Shown: positions 8,720 to 18,979 of the stretch, piece after piece | Layout of the letters: every line of letters begins with the position of its first letter | How positions within the stretch are numbered: position 1 is the first letter of the stretch | Assembly: GCF_001425575.1 (NCBI RefSeq) | Contig: NZ_LMRD01000007.1 | Span: forward strand, 248,001 to 312,000 | Direction of reading: 5' to 3' | DNA from: Aurantimonas sp. Leaf443 | GTDB taxonomy: Bacteria; Pseudomonadota; Alphaproteobacteria; Rhizobiales; Rhizobiaceae | Length of the DNA stretch: 64,000 bases | The notes under the pieces: model-generated | The model's input: the letters and a program-made list of their open reading frames with translations, nothing else | Database searches by the model: none | Told to the model about the DNA's origin: nothing | Made by a program: the position numbers and the translations under genes

Positions 8720-10033
8720 ATGAACCTTCCCTTCGACTGGTCGCCGGACCCCTATATCCTCGTCCTCACCGGCGCGGGTCTCCTCATCGCCCTCGTCGCC
8801 TGGCTGCCGCTGGCGCTGCGGCGCCTGCCGCTCTCGCTGCCGATCGTCTGCATCGGGCTGGGCGCCGCGCTCTTTTCCCTGCCGCAGGTCACGCTCGACC
8901 CTTTGCCCCAGAACTATCCGGTGATCGTCGAGCGCTTTTCCGAGTTCGTCGTCATCATCGCGCTGATGGGAGCGGGGCTGAAGATCGACCGGGTCTTCGG
9001 CTTTCGCCGCTGGTCCGTCACCTGGCGTCTGATCGCCATCACCATGCCGCTCGGCATCGCGGCGATCACCGCGATCGCCGGCGGGTGGATCGGCCTGTCC
9101 TGGACGCTCGCCCTCCTCGTCGGCTCCGCCCTCGCCCCCACCGATCCCGTGCTCGCCGCCGACGTGCAGGTCGGGCCGCCGAAATCCGGCGAGGAGGACG
9201 AGGTGCGATTCGGCCTGACCTCGGAGGCCGGCCTCAACGACGGATTCGCCTTCCCCTTCGTGCATCTGTCCATCGCGCTGGCGCTCTCGGCGACGACGGG
9301 CGAGCCCTGGCTTCTCGAATGGCTGAGCTACAACGTCCTGTGGGAGATCGGCGCGGGCATCGCCGCCGGCTACGCGATCGGCCGGGCCTTCGGCTGGCTG
9401 ACCTTCCACGTGCCGGCCCGCAACAAGCTCGCGCGCACGGGCGACGGCCTCATCGCGCTCTCGGCGACCTTCGTCTCCTACGGCGCGACCGAACTCATCC
9501 ACTGCTACGGCTTCCTCGCCGTCTTCGTCACCGCCCTCACCTTCCGCCACGCCCATCGCGACCACGACTTCCAGCGCGAGATGCACGCGCTGACCGAGCA
9601 GATCGAGCGCATCGCCATGATGGTGCTGCTCCTCCTGTTCGGTGGCGCGCTCGTCAGCGGCCTCCTGTCGCCGCTGCGCCCGGGCGACGTCCTCGCCGTC
9701 CTCGCCATCCTCCTCGTCATCCGCCCGCTGACCGGCCTCCTCGGCCTTCTCGGCCACCGCGCCGCCTGGAGCGAGCGCCTGACGCTCGCCTTCTTCGGCA
9801 TCCGCGGGGTCGGCTCGATCTACTATCTCGCCTACGGCCTCAACCACATGCCGGACGTGACGGGCGCCGACCGGCTCTGGGCCATCATCGGCCTCACCAT
9901 CCTCCTCTCGATCCTGATGCACGGCCTCACCGTCACGCCCGTCATGCGCCTTCTCGACCGCAGCCACGGCCGCGACCCCGACGCCGGCCAGACGCCCCCG
10001 CCTCCCGGCCTCCAGGGCAAGGCCGCGACGTGA
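8720..10033 (+). CDS. cation:proton antiporter (CPA1, NhaP-type)
   Basis: A 437-residue integral membrane protein with about 12 hydrophobic segments. It contains the CPA1 transport motif [15 protein letters not shown] (around residues 135-150), which carries the conserved Asp of the unwound-helix core. [17 protein letters not shown] segment follows, with the second conserved ND acidic pair. These are the ion-binding residues of NhaP/NHE exchangers. No C-terminal TrkA or cNMP domain is present; the tail is short and proline-rich. It exchanges Na+ (or K+) for H+ and helps pH and salt tolerance. Confidence 0.9.
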   Translation: MNLPFDWSPDPYILVLTGAGLLIALVAWLPLALRRLPLSLPIVCIGLGAALFSLPQVTLDPLPQNYPVIVERFSEFVVIIALMGAGLKIDRVFGFRRWSVTWRLIAITMPLGIAAITAIAGGWIGLSWTLALLVGSALAPTDPVLAADVQVGPPKSGEEDEVRFGLTSEAGLNDGFAFPFVHLSIALALSATTGEPWLLEWLSYNVLWEIGAGIAAGYAIGRAFGWLTFHVPARNKLARTGDGLIALSATFVSYGATELIHCYGFLAVFVTALTFRHAHRDHDFQREMHALTEQIERIAMMVLLLLFGGALVSGLLSPLRPGDVLAVLAILLVIRPLTGLLGLLGHRAAWSERLTLAFFGIRGVGSIYYLAYGLNHMPDVTGADRLWAIIGLTILLSILMHGLTVTPVMRLLDRSHGRDPDAGQTPPPPGLQGKAAT

Positions 10034-10115
10034 GGGTCGAGTTTCGCGACCGCCATGGGCGAGCGCGCGGCCGGCTCCATCTTCGTCCTTCTCAAGGCTT
10101 CGAAGGACCCCGGCG

Positions 10116-10886
10116 ATGACCTCCATCGATCTCAACAGCGACCTCGGCGAAGGCTACGGCGCCTGGACCATGGGCGATGATGCGGCGATGCTGGAAGTCG
10201 TCTCCAGCGCCAACATCGCCTGCGGCTTCCACGCCGGCGATCCCGCCGGGCTCCTGCGCACGCTGCGGCGCGCGGCGGAGTGCGGCACCGTTGTCGGCGC
10301 CCACGTCTCCTATCCGGACCGCGTCGGCTTCGGCCGGCGCGACATGGATGTCGGCCACGAGGAGCTCGTGGCCGACATCGTCTACCAGATCGGCGCCCTG
10401 CAGGGCCTTGCGCGCGCGGCGGGGACGCAAGTCCGCTATGTCAAGCCGCACGGCGCCCTCTACAACCGCATCGCCGGCGACGCGCGCCAGGGCGCGGCGG
10501 TGATCGAGGCGCTCGGCCTCGTCGATGGCGACCTCGCCCTCATGGGTCTTGCCGGCGCCCCGATCCTCGACCAGGCGCGGGCGGCGGGCCTTGCCACCGT
10601 CGCGGAAGCCTTCGCCGACCGCGCCTACACGCCCCAAGGACGGCTCGTCTCGCGCCGCGAGCCCGGCGCCGTCATCCACGACACGGACGAAGTGGCGCGG
10701 CGCATGGTGCAGCTCGCGCGGCACGGCACGCTCGAGGCGATCGACGGATCGACGATCCGCCTCGCGGCGCAGTCGATCTGCGTCCATGGCGACAGCCCGG
10801 GCGCCGTCGCCATCGCCCGCGCCGTCCGCGCGGCCCTCGAGGCGAACGCCATCGCCGTGCATTCCTTCGAAAGGCCGGCGGCATGA
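10116..10886 (+). CDS. pxpA: 5-oxoprolinase subunit A (LamB/YcsF family)
   Basis: A 256-residue cytoplasmic protein of the PxpA family. It starts with the family hallmark [14 protein letters not shown] and contains [48 protein letters not shown] and [17 protein letters not shown] in order. PxpA works with PxpB and PxpC in the ATP-dependent opening of 5-oxoproline (pyroglutamate) to glutamate. Its stop overlaps a 33-codon frame, and the PxpBC gene follows 90 bases later. Confidence 0.93.
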   Translation: MTSIDLNSDLGEGYGAWTMGDDAAMLEVVSSANIACGFHAGDPAGLLRTLRRAAECGTVVGAHVSYPDRVGFGRRDMDVGHEELVADIVYQIGALQGLARAAGTQVRYVKPHGALYNRIAGDARQGAAVIEALGLVDGDLALMGLAGAPILDQARAAGLATVAEAFADRAYTPQGRLVSRREPGAVIHDTDEVARRMVQLARHGTLEAIDGSTIRLAAQSICVHGDSPGAVAIARAVRAALEANAIAVHSFERPAA

Positions 10887-10984
10887 GCGCGGAGTCCGGA
10901 ATGGTCCGGCCGACCTTTCGGGCCGGCGACGACGGCCGGCCGCAGGCGTCCGCGGCTGCGATGGACGCCGCCTATCATGTCTGA
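10883..10984 (+). other. 33-codon frame linking pxpA and pxpBC (possible coupling peptide)
   Basis: The ATG overlaps the pxpA stop as ATGA. The frame runs to a TGA at 10982-10984, which overlaps the first codons of the pxpBC gene (ATG at 10977). The peptide has no recognised similarity. This geometry would let ribosomes pass from pxpA to pxpBC without dissociating. Chance cannot be excluded in DNA this GC-rich. Confidence 0.25.
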
Positions 10985-12611
10985 CGCGACGCCCATGCGC
11001 TTCCTGCCCGTCAGCCTGCGCGTCCTCCTCGTCGAACTCGAGGGGCTGGACGAGACGCTGGCGCTCTTCGCCTCGCTGAGCGCCGACCCCGTGGCGGGGA
11101 TCGACGAGGTGCTGCCGGCCGCCCGCACGCTGATGATCCGCTTCCGCCCGGAGATCGTCACGCCGGAAAAGCTGGCGGAAGCGCTGCGGGGGCGGGACCT
11201 CTCGGCGCGGATCGAGCGGCCCGGCGCCCTGGTCGAGGTGCCGACCCTCTACGACGGCGAGGACCTTGCCGAAGTCGCCGCCCTCACCGGCCTGACGGTG
11301 GCGGAGGTGATCGCGCGCCACACCGCCGGCGAGTACACGGTCGCCTTCTCGGGATTCGCGCCCGGCTTCGGCTACCTCGTGGGCGGCGACAATGCGCTTC
11401 ACGTGCCGCGCCGGCGCAGCCCGCGCACTCGCATTCCCGCCGGCTCCGTCGCGCTCGCCGGCCCCTTCGCCGGCGTCTACCCGCAGGAGAGCCCCGGCGG
11501 CTGGCAGCTGATCGGCACGACGCCCGTGCCCGTGTGGGACCTCTCCCGCGACCCGCCGGCCTTCTTCCAGCCGGGCGACCGCGTGCGTTTCGTTTCGATC
11601 GACGCCACCGAGGCCGAGCGGCTGCGCGCACGGGAGGCGGATCGCGCGGCGCTGCCCGCGCCCGAGGATGCGGCGCCGGGCGGGCTTGCCGTCCTCGCCG
11701 CGCCCATGCCGGCGCTCTTCCAGGATCGCGGCCGCTTCGGCGAGACGCGGCAGGGCGTCTCGAGTTCGGGCGCGCTCGACCTCGGCGCCATGCGCGCGGC
11801 CAACCGGCTCGTCGGCAACCCCGCCGAGACGCCGGTTCTGGAAATCACCGGCGGCGGCTTCGCGCTGGAGGCGCGCCAAGGCGCCGTCGTGGCCCTTGCC
11901 GGCGCCCCCGCCGCGCTCTCGCTCGCCGATGCGGCGGGGCGAAGGCTCGGCGCCGAGATCGGCAGGCCCTTTTCGCTGGAGCCGGGCGACAGGCTGGCGC
12001 TCGGCGCGCCCGGGCGGGGCATGCGCACCTATCTCGCCTGGCGCGGCGGCTTCGAGGTCGCGCCCGTCCTCGGCAGCGCCAGCACCGACACGCTCGCCCA
12101 TGTCGGCCCGCCCTCCGTGCGGGCCGGCACCGTGCTGCGGCAGGCGGCGGGCGCAGGCGTGGCGGCGGGTCCCGTCGCGCTTTCGATGGAACCGGCCTTC
12201 GTCTGCCCCGCGCCCGGCGAGACCGTGACGCTCGACGTCGTCATGGGCCCGCGCACGGACTGGTTCACGCCGGCGGCTCTCGCCCTCTTCGAGAGCCAGG
12301 CCTTCGAGGTCACGCCGCAATCGAGCCGCGTCGGCATGCGGCTTCAGGGCCCCGAGCCGCTGGAACGGCGCGAGCGGGGCGAGCTTGCGAGCGAGGGCAC
12401 GGCGACGGGCGCCATCCAGGTGCCGCCGAGCGGCCAGCCGGTCTTGTTCCTCGCCGACCATCCGCTGACCGGCGGCTATCCGGTGATCGCCTGCGTCGCC
12501 GAGCACCATCTCGACCTCGCCGGCCAGATCCCCGTGGGCGCCTTCATCCGCTTCCGCCCGATCCGCCCCTTCGCCGAGATCGCGCCCCTTGCCCGACAGG
12601 ACCAGCCATGA
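10977..12611 (+). CDS. pxpBC: fused 5-oxoprolinase subunits B and C (KipI-KipA / AHS1-AHS2 carboxyltransferase type)
   Basis: A 544-residue fusion. Residues about 5-215 are the PxpB/KipI (AHS1) domain, with [14 protein letters not shown] and [20 protein letters not shown]. Residues about 230-540 are the PxpC/KipA (AHS2) domain, with [37 protein letters not shown]-like sequence and the C-terminal [19 protein letters not shown]. The same AHS1-AHS2 pair forms the carboxyltransferase part of urea carboxylase. The stop overlaps the ATG of the biotin carboxylase gene as ATGA, tying the two enzymes together. An alternative start is the ATG six codons in (10995). Confidence 0.92.
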   Translation: MSDATPMRFLPVSLRVLLVELEGLDETLALFASLSADPVAGIDEVLPAARTLMIRFRPEIVTPEKLAEALRGRDLSARIERPGALVEVPTLYDGEDLAEVAALTGLTVAEVIARHTAGEYTVAFSGFAPGFGYLVGGDNALHVPRRRSPRTRIPAGSVALAGPFAGVYPQESPGGWQLIGTTPVPVWDLSRDPPAFFQPGDRVRFVSIDATEAERLRAREADRAALPAPEDAAPGGLAVLAAPMPALFQDRGRFGETRQGVSSSGALDLGAMRAANRLVGNPAETPVLEITGGGFALEARQGAVVALAGAPAALSLADAAGRRLGAEIGRPFSLEPGDRLALGAPGRGMRTYLAWRGGFEVAPVLGSASTDTLAHVGPPSVRAGTVLRQAAGAGVAAGPVALSMEPAFVCPAPGETVTLDVVMGPRTDWFTPAALALFESQAFEVTPQSSRVGMRLQGPEPLERRERGELASEGTATGAIQVPPSGQPVLFLADHPLTGGYPVIACVAEHHLDLAGQIPVGAFIRFRPIRPFAEIAPLARQDQP

Positions 12612-14350
12612 AGACCGTCCTCATCGCCAATCGCGGCGAGATCGCCCTGCGCATCGTGCGCGCCTGCCGCGACGCGGGCCTGCGCTCGGTCGCCGTCTAT
12701 GCGGACGCGGACGCCGACGCGCTTTACGTGCAGGCCGCCGACGAGGCCCATGCGCTGGGCGGCGACCGGCCGGCGGACACCTATCTCGACGGCGCCCGGA
12801 TCGTCGCCCTCGCCCTGAAGGCCGGGGCCGACGCCGTCCATCCCGGCTACGGCTTCCTTTCCGAGCGCGCCGACTTCGCGCGGGCCGTGATCGAGGCGGG
12901 GCTCGTCTGGATCGGGCCGGCCCCGTCCGTCATCGAGGCGCTCGGCGACAAGGTGGAAGCGAGGCGCATCGCCGGGCGCGTCGGCGCGCCGCTCGTGGCT
13001 GGCAGTCCCGGACCCGTCTCGGGCGCCGACGAGGTCCTCGCCTTCGCACGCGCGCACGGGCTTCCCGTCGCCATCAAGGCCGCCTTCGGCGGCGGCGGGC
13101 GCGGCCTCAAGGTCGCCTGGCGCATGGACGAGGTGGCCGAGCTCTACGAATCGGCGGTGCGCGAGGCGACGGCGGCCTTCGGCCGGGGCGAATGCTACGT
13201 GGAGCGCTTCATCGACCGGCCGCGCCACGTGGAGGCGCAGATCCTCGCCGACACGCATGGGCGCGTCGCCGTCCTCGGCACGCGCGACTGCAGCCTGCAG
13301 CGGCGCAACCAGAAGCTCGTGGAGGAGGCGCCGGCGCCGTTCCTCACCGACGCGCAGCGCGAGCGCATCCACGAGGCGGCCCGCGCGATCTGCGCCGAGG
13401 CCGGCTATACGGGCGCCGGCACGGTGGAGTTCCTGCTCGGGCGCGACGGCGTCATCTCGTTCCTGGAGGTCAACACGCGCCTCCAGGTCGAGCATCCCGT
13501 GACCGAGGAGACGTTCGGGATCGATATCGTCGCCGAGCAGCTGCGCATCGCGCAAGGGCTCGGCCTGTCGTTCGACGCGGTTCCGGCGCCGCGCGGCCAT
13601 TCGATCGAGTTCCGCATCAATGCCGAGGATCCCGGCCGCGGCTTCCTGCCGACGCCGGGCGAGATCACGCTGTTCGAGGCGCCGTCGGGACCGGGCGTGC
13701 GGCTCGACAGCGGAGTTCGCGCCGGCTCGCGCGTCCATCCCGCCTTCGACAGCCTGATGGCCAAGCTCGTCGTGACCGGCGCCTCGCGCGCCGAGGCGAT
13801 CGCGCGGGCCCGCCGGGCGCTGGCCGAGTTCCGGATCGAGGGCGTGGCGAGCGTCCTGCCCTTCCACAGGGCCGTCCTGGAAGCGCCGGCCTTCACGGCG
13901 ACGGATGGGTTCCTCGTCCACACCCGCTGGATCGAGACCGAGTTCGCGGGCCTGACCGAGGCGCAGGCCCGGCCCGAACCCGTGGCGGACGAGCCGCTCC
14001 TGCGCCTCTTCGTGGAGATCGACGGCAAGCGCGTGCGGCTCGGCCTGCCCGCCTCCGTCCTCGGCCGTCTGGGCACGCCGGCCGGGGCGGCGCCCGGCGA
14101 GACCGGCGAGGCCTTGCCGGCCTCCTCGGATCCGAACGCCGTCCTCTCCGCCGTCGCCGGCACCCTCCAGGCCTGGCGCCACGCCGATGGCGAGACGGTC
14201 GAGGCCGGGACCATCCTGGTGACGATGGAGGCGATGAAGATGGAGACCTCCGTCCTCGCGCCGCGGGCCGGGCGCCTGCGCATCCTCGCCCCGGACGGCT
14301 ACCGCGAGGCCGGCACGGTTCTGGCGACGATCGAACCGCACGCGCCGTGA
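12608..14350 (+). CDS. biotin carboxylase fused to biotin carboxyl carrier domain
   Basis: A 580-residue protein. It is complete from the BC N-terminal domain ([19 protein letters not shown]) through the ATP-grasp ([29 protein letters not shown]) and the catalytic [16 protein letters not shown]-terminal biotinyl domain follows, with the target lysine in the [11 protein letters not shown] motif (about residues 535-545). This resembles the alpha subunits of acyl-CoA carboxylases, but no acyl-CoA carboxyltransferase beta subunit is nearby. Its translational coupling to PxpBC suggests it delivers CO2-biotin to the AHS1-AHS2 carboxyltransferase. The resulting enzyme would be organised like a split urea carboxylase. 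That assignment is inference. Confidence 0.9.
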   Translation: MKTVLIANRGEIALRIVRACRDAGLRSVAVYADADADALYVQAADEAHALGGDRPADTYLDGARIVALALKAGADAVHPGYGFLSERADFARAVIEAGLVWIGPAPSVIEALGDKVEARRIAGRVGAPLVAGSPGPVSGADEVLAFARAHGLPVAIKAAFGGGGRGLKVAWRMDEVAELYESAVREATAAFGRGECYVERFIDRPRHVEAQILADTHGRVAVLGTRDCSLQRRNQKLVEEAPAPFLTDAQRERIHEAARAICAEAGYTGAGTVEFLLGRDGVISFLEVNTRLQVEHPVTEETFGIDIVAEQLRIAQGLGLSFDAVPAPRGHSIEFRINAEDPGRGFLPTPGEITLFEAPSGPGVRLDSGVRAGSRVHPAFDSLMAKLVVTGASRAEAIARARRALAEFRIEGVASVLPFHRAVLEAPAFTATDGFLVHTRWIETEFAGLTEAQARPEPVADEPLLRLFVEIDGKRVRLGLPASVLGRLGTPAGAAPGETGEALPASSDPNAVLSAVAGTLQAWRHADGETVEAGTILVTMEAMKMETSVLAPRAGRLRILAPDGYREAGTVLATIEPHAP

Positions 14351-14408
14351 ACGCGCCGCGCCCCATCCCACGTGCCGACCGTCGCACCGCAAGCCCGGAG
14401 GCCCTGCC

Positions 14409-15065
14409 ATGACCATCGCCGCCGAGGGCATCGTCGCCTTCGACTTCGCCGCGCTCTCGGCCCGCGAGCGCTACAAGATCATGATCGGCACGGTCGTGCC
14501 GCGCCCGATCGCGCTCGTCACGACGCTCGACGAGGCGGGCCGCGTCAACGCGGCGCCCTTCAGCTTCTTCGGCTGCCTCTCCTCCGATCCCGCCATCGTC
14601 GGCCTCGGCGTGGAGTACCGGCCGGACGGAACGCGCAAGGATACGGGCGCCAATATCGAGGCGCGCGGGGAATTCGCGGTCAACATCGTCTCGGGCGCGC
14701 TCCTCCATCCGATGAATGTCTGCGCCGTGCCCTTCCCGGCGGGCGTCGACGAGATCGCGGAAGCCGGCCTGACGCTGCGGCCCGGCCATCGCATCGGCGT
14801 GCCCTCCATCGCCGAGGCGCCGGCCTCGCTGGAATGCCGCCTGCACTCCCTCCTGACGATCGGCGAGAGCCGGCAGATCGTGCTCGGCGAGATCGTCGGC
14901 GCGCAGTTCCACGCCGGCGCGATCGACGAGCGGCTTCATGTCGACCCGCAGGTCCTCGACGCGCTGGGCCGCATGGGCGGCCACGGCTACGCGACCACGC
15001 GGGACCGTTTCGACCTGCCGACGATGGACGAAGCCGAGCACCGGCAGCGCAACCGGCGCGACTGA
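14409..15065 (+). CDS. flavin reductase family protein (DIM6/NTAB, FMN-binding split barrel)
   Basis: A 218-residue cytoplasmic flavoprotein. It contains YKIMIGTVVPRPIALVTT, NAAPFSFFGCLSSDPAIVG and ARGEFAVNIVS, the conserved elements of the flavin reductase-like split barrel. It probably binds FMN and reduces it, or acts as a small oxidoreductase. It lies 58 bases after the carboxylase gene on the same strand and may be part of the same operon. Proteins of this type often sit in nitrogen-heterocycle and lactam degradation loci, but the partner here is unknown. Confidence 0.87.
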   Translation: MTIAAEGIVAFDFAALSARERYKIMIGTVVPRPIALVTTLDEAGRVNAAPFSFFGCLSSDPAIVGLGVEYRPDGTRKDTGANIEARGEFAVNIVSGALLHPMNVCAVPFPAGVDEIAEAGLTLRPGHRIGVPSIAEAPASLECRLHSLLTIGESRQIVLGEIVGAQFHAGAIDERLHVDPQVLDALGRMGGHGYATTRDRFDLPTMDEAEHRQRNRRD

Positions 15066-15076
15066 CGGGTCGGCAT

Positions 15077-15108
15077 GGCCCGTCCGGTGTCCGTCCGCCG
15101 GACGGGCC
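15077..15108 (+). terminator. hairpin after the flavin reductase gene
   Basis: Eleven-base arms GGCCCGTCCGG (15077-15087) and CCGGACGGGCC (15098-15108) pair perfectly around a 10-base loop, just after the flavin reductase stop. No T-run follows. It probably marks the 3' end of the pxp operon transcript. Confidence 0.5.
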
Positions 15109-15305
15109 CGGCGGAGCCTGGGCGGCCGGGCACGATCAGGGTCCGAGCTTCGCGATCACAAGCCGGGCGCGGGAGGCGCAGACGCTGCCGACCGTAACGT
15201 CCGGTCAACGCTGATCGCAAGATCGGCGCGCCTTTCTGCGCGCCTTCAGTCAAAACGAACCGGACACGCGGTCTGGTAGCACGCGCCCTCGAACTCGACC
15301 GGGTC

Positions 15306-16430
15306 ATGCCGACCGAAAGCTTCGCCCTGAAAGCCGAACGGACCACGCCGCAGGAGCTTCCGGTTTCGGTCCGGCAGGCGTTCGCCTCGCATCGCACCAT
15401 CGTCGGCATCGTCGCGGCCCAGGCCGCGATGACCCTGGCGCTCGCCATCCTCTACCCGGGCACGAACGCGATCGGACCCCGTCACGTCGCCAGCACGACG
15501 CTCGGCCTCCTGATCCTCGTCCTCCCGCTGTGCATCGTCGCCCTGTGCCTTCGCCGCGTGGCGCGCGCGAGGCCCGAAGGCAGCGCCACCGTCGCGCTGA
15601 TCGGCGAGATCGGAACCTATCTGTCCGACAGGGACCGCCTTCGCAACGGGCTTCCGGTTCTGGTTCTGTTCATCCCGTTCATGACGCTGTTCGCGCATCT
15701 GAAGGCGAACATTCCGGCCATCCAGCCCTTCGCCTGGGACGAGACGTTCACGCTCTGGGACCGCACCCTCTTCCTCGGCCACCTGCCCTACGAGGTGCTG
15801 GCGCCGGTGATGAGCCATCCCCTGGTGCTCTCCGTCACCGACATCCTCTATGTCGGCTGGTTCTATCTGATGTGGGGCGTGCTGCTCGCCTGCGCCTTCC
15901 AGAAGCAAGGCTCCGAACTGCGCACGCGCTACATCGTCGCCTTCTTCCTCGTCTGGCTGTTGCAGGGAAACGTCCTCGCTCTGCTGCTCTCGTCGGCCGG
16001 CCCCTGCTTCTACGCCCCGCTCGGTCTCTCCCCGGACCCCTACCAGCCGCTCATGGCGACCCTGCGCGCGGCGGACGCGGAATGGCCGATCTTCGCGCTG
16101 ACGATGCAGGACATGCTCTGGAGCGGCCATGTCGGCGCGTCCGAGCCGATGGGCATCTCCGCCATGCCGAGCCTTCACAACGCCGTGGCGGTGCTGATGG
16201 TCCTCGGCGCCTGGCGGATCGGGCGCGCCCTCGGCCTTGCCTTCGCGGCCTATGCGCTGTGGATCTTCGCCGGCTCGATCAGTCTCGGCTGGCACTATGC
16301 GGTGGACGGTTTCGTCGCCCTGCCCGCCACGGTCGCCATCTGGATCGCGAGCGGCTGGCTCGCCCGCCGGCAGCATCGGTCCGACCTGCATCCGGCCGCG
16401 ACCGGAGGGCTGGCGGCTCAGGCGAGATAG
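15306..16430 (+). CDS. PAP2 superfamily membrane protein (inositolphosphotransferase/Aur1-like)
   Basis: A 374-residue polytopic membrane protein with about eight hydrophobic segments. The C-terminal third carries the PAP2-type active-site pattern. It has SAMPSLHNAVAVLMVL (conserved SxH) and SISLGWHYAVDGFVALP, with the second His and the Asp that make up the phosphatase charge relay. The first half resembles the PAP2_3/Aur1-Ipt1 proteins that transfer or remove phospho-headgroups at the membrane. The substrate is unknown. Its 3' end overlaps the convergent dienelactone hydrolase gene by 13 bases. Confidence 0.82.
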   Translation: MPTESFALKAERTTPQELPVSVRQAFASHRTIVGIVAAQAAMTLALAILYPGTNAIGPRHVASTTLGLLILVLPLCIVALCLRRVARARPEGSATVALIGEIGTYLSDRDRLRNGLPVLVLFIPFMTLFAHLKANIPAIQPFAWDETFTLWDRTLFLGHLPYEVLAPVMSHPLVLSVTDILYVGWFYLMWGVLLACAFQKQGSELRTRYIVAFFLVWLLQGNVLALLLSSAGPCFYAPLGLSPDPYQPLMATLRAADAEWPIFALTMQDMLWSGHVGASEPMGISAMPSLHNAVAVLMVLGAWRIGRALGLAFAAYALWIFAGSISLGWHYAVDGFVALPATVAIWIASGWLARRQHRSDLHPAATGGLAAQAR

Positions 16431-17305
16431 CGCCTGAACCAGTCGAGGGTGCGGTCCCAGGCAAGGGTCGCCGCCGCCGCGTCGTAGCGCGGCGTCGTGT
16501 CGTTGTGGAACCCGTGGTTCACGCCGGGATAGACATGGGCCTCGTAGGTCTTGCCCGAAGCGTCGAGCGCGGCCTTGTAGGCCGGCCAGCCCTCGTTGAT
16601 GCGCGTGTCGAGCTCGGCATAATGGATGAGAAGGGGCGCCTCGATGCGCGCCACGTCCTCGGCTCGCGGCTGGCGGCCGTAGAAGGGAACGGCGGCCTTC
16701 AGTTCGGGATAGGCGACGGCCGCCGCGTTGGCGACGCCCCCGCCGTAGCAGAAGCCGGTGATGGCGACCTTGCCGTTGGTAAGCGCCGGCGTCATCAGGT
16801 GCTCCACCGCGGCGAAGAAGTCGTTCATCAGCTTTTCGGGATCGACGCCTTGCTGCAGCTCGCGTCCCTTCTCGTCGCTGCCGGGATAGCCGCCGACCGA
16901 GGTCAGGCCGTCGGGCGCGAGCGCCACGAATCCGGCCTTGGCCACGCGCCGCGCGACATCCTCGATATAGGGATTGAGGCCGCGATTCTCGTGGACGACG
17001 ACGACGCCGGGCAAGGGCCCCGGCGCATCTGCCGGCCGCACCAGATAGGCCCGCACCTCGCCATTGCCCTTCGGCGAGGCGTAGGTGACGAAGCGCGCCT
17101 CGATGGCGGGGTCGGCGGGGTCCACCTGCCGGGCGAGCGCATAGTCAGGGCTGAGCGTGGAGAGAAGCGTCGCGGCGGTGACGCCGCCCACCGCGAACCG
17201 CGCCGCCCGGTCGAGGAACTCGCGCTTGGTGATGCGCCCGTGGGCGTAGAAGTCGTAGAGCTCGAGAAGCTCCTGCGGGAAATCCTTCGCCGTCGGCCGT
17301 GTCAT
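16418..17305 (-). CDS. dienelactone hydrolase family protein
   Basis: A 295-residue alpha/beta hydrolase. The nucleophile elbow is GFCYGGG (Cys instead of Ser), with the acid in YAELDTRINEGWPAY and the His in GVNHGFHND. This is the Cys-Asp-His triad of dienelactone hydrolase. An N-terminal extension of about 60 residues contains KREFLDRAARFAVGG and a hydrophobic stretch, as in YghX-like members that are exported or membrane-anchored. I place the start at the ATG at 17303-17305. It may hydrolyse a lactone or ester outside the cytoplasm; the substrate is unknown. Confidence 0.85.
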   Translation of the reverse strand: MTRPTAKDFPQELLELYDFYAHGRITKREFLDRAARFAVGGVTAATLLSTLSPDYALARQVDPADPAIEARFVTYASPKGNGEVRAYLVRPADAPGPLPGVVVVHENRGLNPYIEDVARRVAKAGFVALAPDGLTSVGGYPGSDEKGRELQQGVDPEKLMNDFFAAVEHLMTPALTNGKVAITGFCYGGGVANAAAVAYPELKAAVPFYGRQPRAEDVARIEAPLLIHYAELDTRINEGWPAYKAALDASGKTYEAHVYPGVNHGFHNDTTPRYDAAAATLAWDRTLDWFRRYLA

Positions 17306-17461
17306 CGCAGCGTCTCCCGTCCCTGGCGCAGTGGCGGGGGCGAGCTTAGCCGCATCGCGCCGACGATCCGCCATCACGATCGCGCCATGTCCCGGCGCGG
17401 CCGGCCTCGTCTGCGACGATCCTTTCCCTCGATCCGGCGGCGGCGCGCGGCCGCCGGCCTC

Positions 17462-17971
17462 TCAGCGCAGGCGTTTCAGCCGGCGGGTCAGGGCATCGTC
17501 GAAGGAGGCGATGCCTTCGAGGACGCCCGGTCGGCCGGTCCCGGCAAGGCTCGCCGCCAGATCCTTCTCCACCTGATCCCAGACCTCCAGGATGCCGGCA
17601 CGGAGCGAGAGACCGCGATCGGTGAGCCGCACCAGCGTCCGGCGCTGGTCGCTCGCATGCGAGGTGCGCTCCACGAGGCCTCTCTCGACCAGGCGATCGA
17701 CCATCTTGGACGCGGTGGACGGACGCACGCTCATGAGCCCGGCAAGCGTGCCGACGCTGATCGCCTTGGTGTCCAGCGACGTCAGCAGCTGGTCCTGGCC
17801 GACCACGATGCCGAGCGGGGCGAGCTTGAGGCCGACCAGAACCCGGATCGACTTCCCGATGGACAGGCCGAGGGAGACAAGGCCGCGATCGCAGGTTCCG
17901 CCGTCGCCGGTCGGGGCGTCGACCGGCAGCGGCGCCTGGGGACCGGAACGCGTGAGGGGATGGATCTCCAT
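17462..17971 (-). CDS. MarR family transcriptional regulator
   Basis: A 169-residue winged-helix regulator. The DNA-binding core reads VGTLAGLMSVRPSTASKMVD (recognition helix) followed by the wing TSHASDQRRTLVRLTDRG, both typical of MarR proteins. The start at 17971 is set by GGAAGGAGG 8 bases upstream; in-frame codons further upstream have no such site. It probably acts as a dimeric repressor responding to a small molecule. The target is unknown, though the dienelactone hydrolase gene 156 bases downstream on the same strand is a candidate. Confidence 0.85.
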   Translation of the reverse strand: MEIHPLTRSGPQAPLPVDAPTGDGGTCDRGLVSLGLSIGKSIRVLVGLKLAPLGIVVGQDQLLTSLDTKAISVGTLAGLMSVRPSTASKMVDRLVERGLVERTSHASDQRRTLVRLTDRGLSLRAGILEVWDQVEKDLAASLAGTGRPGVLEGIASFDDALTRRLKRLR

Positions 17972-18250
17972 TTCGAATGCCTCCTTCCGTCTAGAATTCA
18001 TAGGAAACAGCATAGACGGGAGGCCACTTAAAAATGTCATACGCGGCGCGATGGTACGCTATTGTACGGTGGTCACAGTCGGAGAAGCGCCATTTTCCGC
18101 CACGGTAGTTAGACTTTTGTCTCATGATCGAGACCTTGCACTCGCGGACGACTTTCGATGTCGCCCATCCCGGCCTCGAAAACCTGATCCGAGCCGAGCG
18201 CGACCGGCCGATGCGCTTGCGCGGCACGGCGAGGCGGGCCCCGCAAGCGC

Positions 18251-18979
18251 TCAAAGGGCGAGGCGCTCGCCTTCGATGACGCGGCGATACTCGCGCTCGG
18301 GGACGCCGTAGGACCCGCCGGCGCGCGCCTCGAGGCGCGGCCGGTCGAGGATGCGGATCGAGCCGCGGGTCGCCTTGATCACCTGCCCGCCCTCGAGCAC
18401 GTGGATCTCGTTGGTGACGCCCGAACGGCGCACGCCCAGCATCTGCGCCAGGAACTGGTGCGTCAGGGCCATCTCGTCCTCTTCCAGGCGGTCGTGGCAC
18501 ATGAGCAGCCAGCGGGCGAGGCGCTCGGCCAGCGTGTAGCGCCCGTTCGCGAGAACCGAATAGGAGATCTGCAACTGGGTGACATGCACGTAGCGCAGCA
18601 TCAGCCGCCGGAACTCGCGGTCCTCGTCCATCATCCGCGTGACGTCGGCCATGCTGGCCTTCAGCCCGGTGCCCGGCACCAGCATGAACGTGTGGCTGGG
18701 CGCCCGGTCCACGCCGAGGAGAAGATGGAAGCCCGCCACCCCTTCCGGGCCGATATGGGCGACCTCCACCGTCTCGCCGTCCCGAAGGCCCGTGGCGACG
18801 ACCGAGGCGAGGCCCATCTCGATGAAGGTCACGGCGGGCGTGGCCGCCTCGGGTTCGGCGAGATTGTCGCGCCGCGGCAGCGTCACGGGCTCGAGGAGCG
18901 GCGCGAGCGCGGCGAGCGTTCGTTCGGGCAGGGCCTTGAGGAGGCGGTTGCGGAAGGCGGTCGGGACCGGTCCGGGCAT
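18251..18979 (-). CDS. Crp/Fnr family transcriptional regulator
   Basis: A 242-residue protein with an N-terminal cyclic-nucleotide-binding-type beta roll (about residues 25-130; IGPEGVAGFHLLLGV). A C-terminal Crp-type helix-turn-helix follows (residues about 160-215; LTHQFLAQMLGVRRSGVTN). FNR-type iron-sulphur cysteines are absent, and so is the cAMP-binding RxS pattern. The ligand is therefore unknown, as for the many orphan Crp-like regulators of rhizobia. The ATG at 18979 has AAGGGAG 7 bases upstream. Confidence 0.85.
   Translation of the reverse strand: MPGPVPTAFRNRLLKALPERTLAALAPLLEPVTLPRRDNLAEPEAATPAVTFIEMGLASVVATGLRDGETVEVAHIGPEGVAGFHLLLGVDRAPSHTFMLVPGTGLKASMADVTRMMDEDREFRRLMLRYVHVTQLQISYSVLANGRYTLAERLARWLLMCHDRLEEDEMALTHQFLAQMLGVRRSGVTNEIHVLEGGQVIKATRGSIRILDRPRLEARAGGSYGVPEREYRRVIEGERLAL

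Noticed and set aside
12608-14350. Acetyl-CoA carboxylase alpha subunit for fatty-acid synthesis
   Set aside because: The carrier domain is fused and no carboxyltransferase for acyl-CoA is nearby. Translational coupling to pxpBC favours a role with the AHS1-AHS2 protein, though acyl-CoA carboxylation cannot be strictly excluded.
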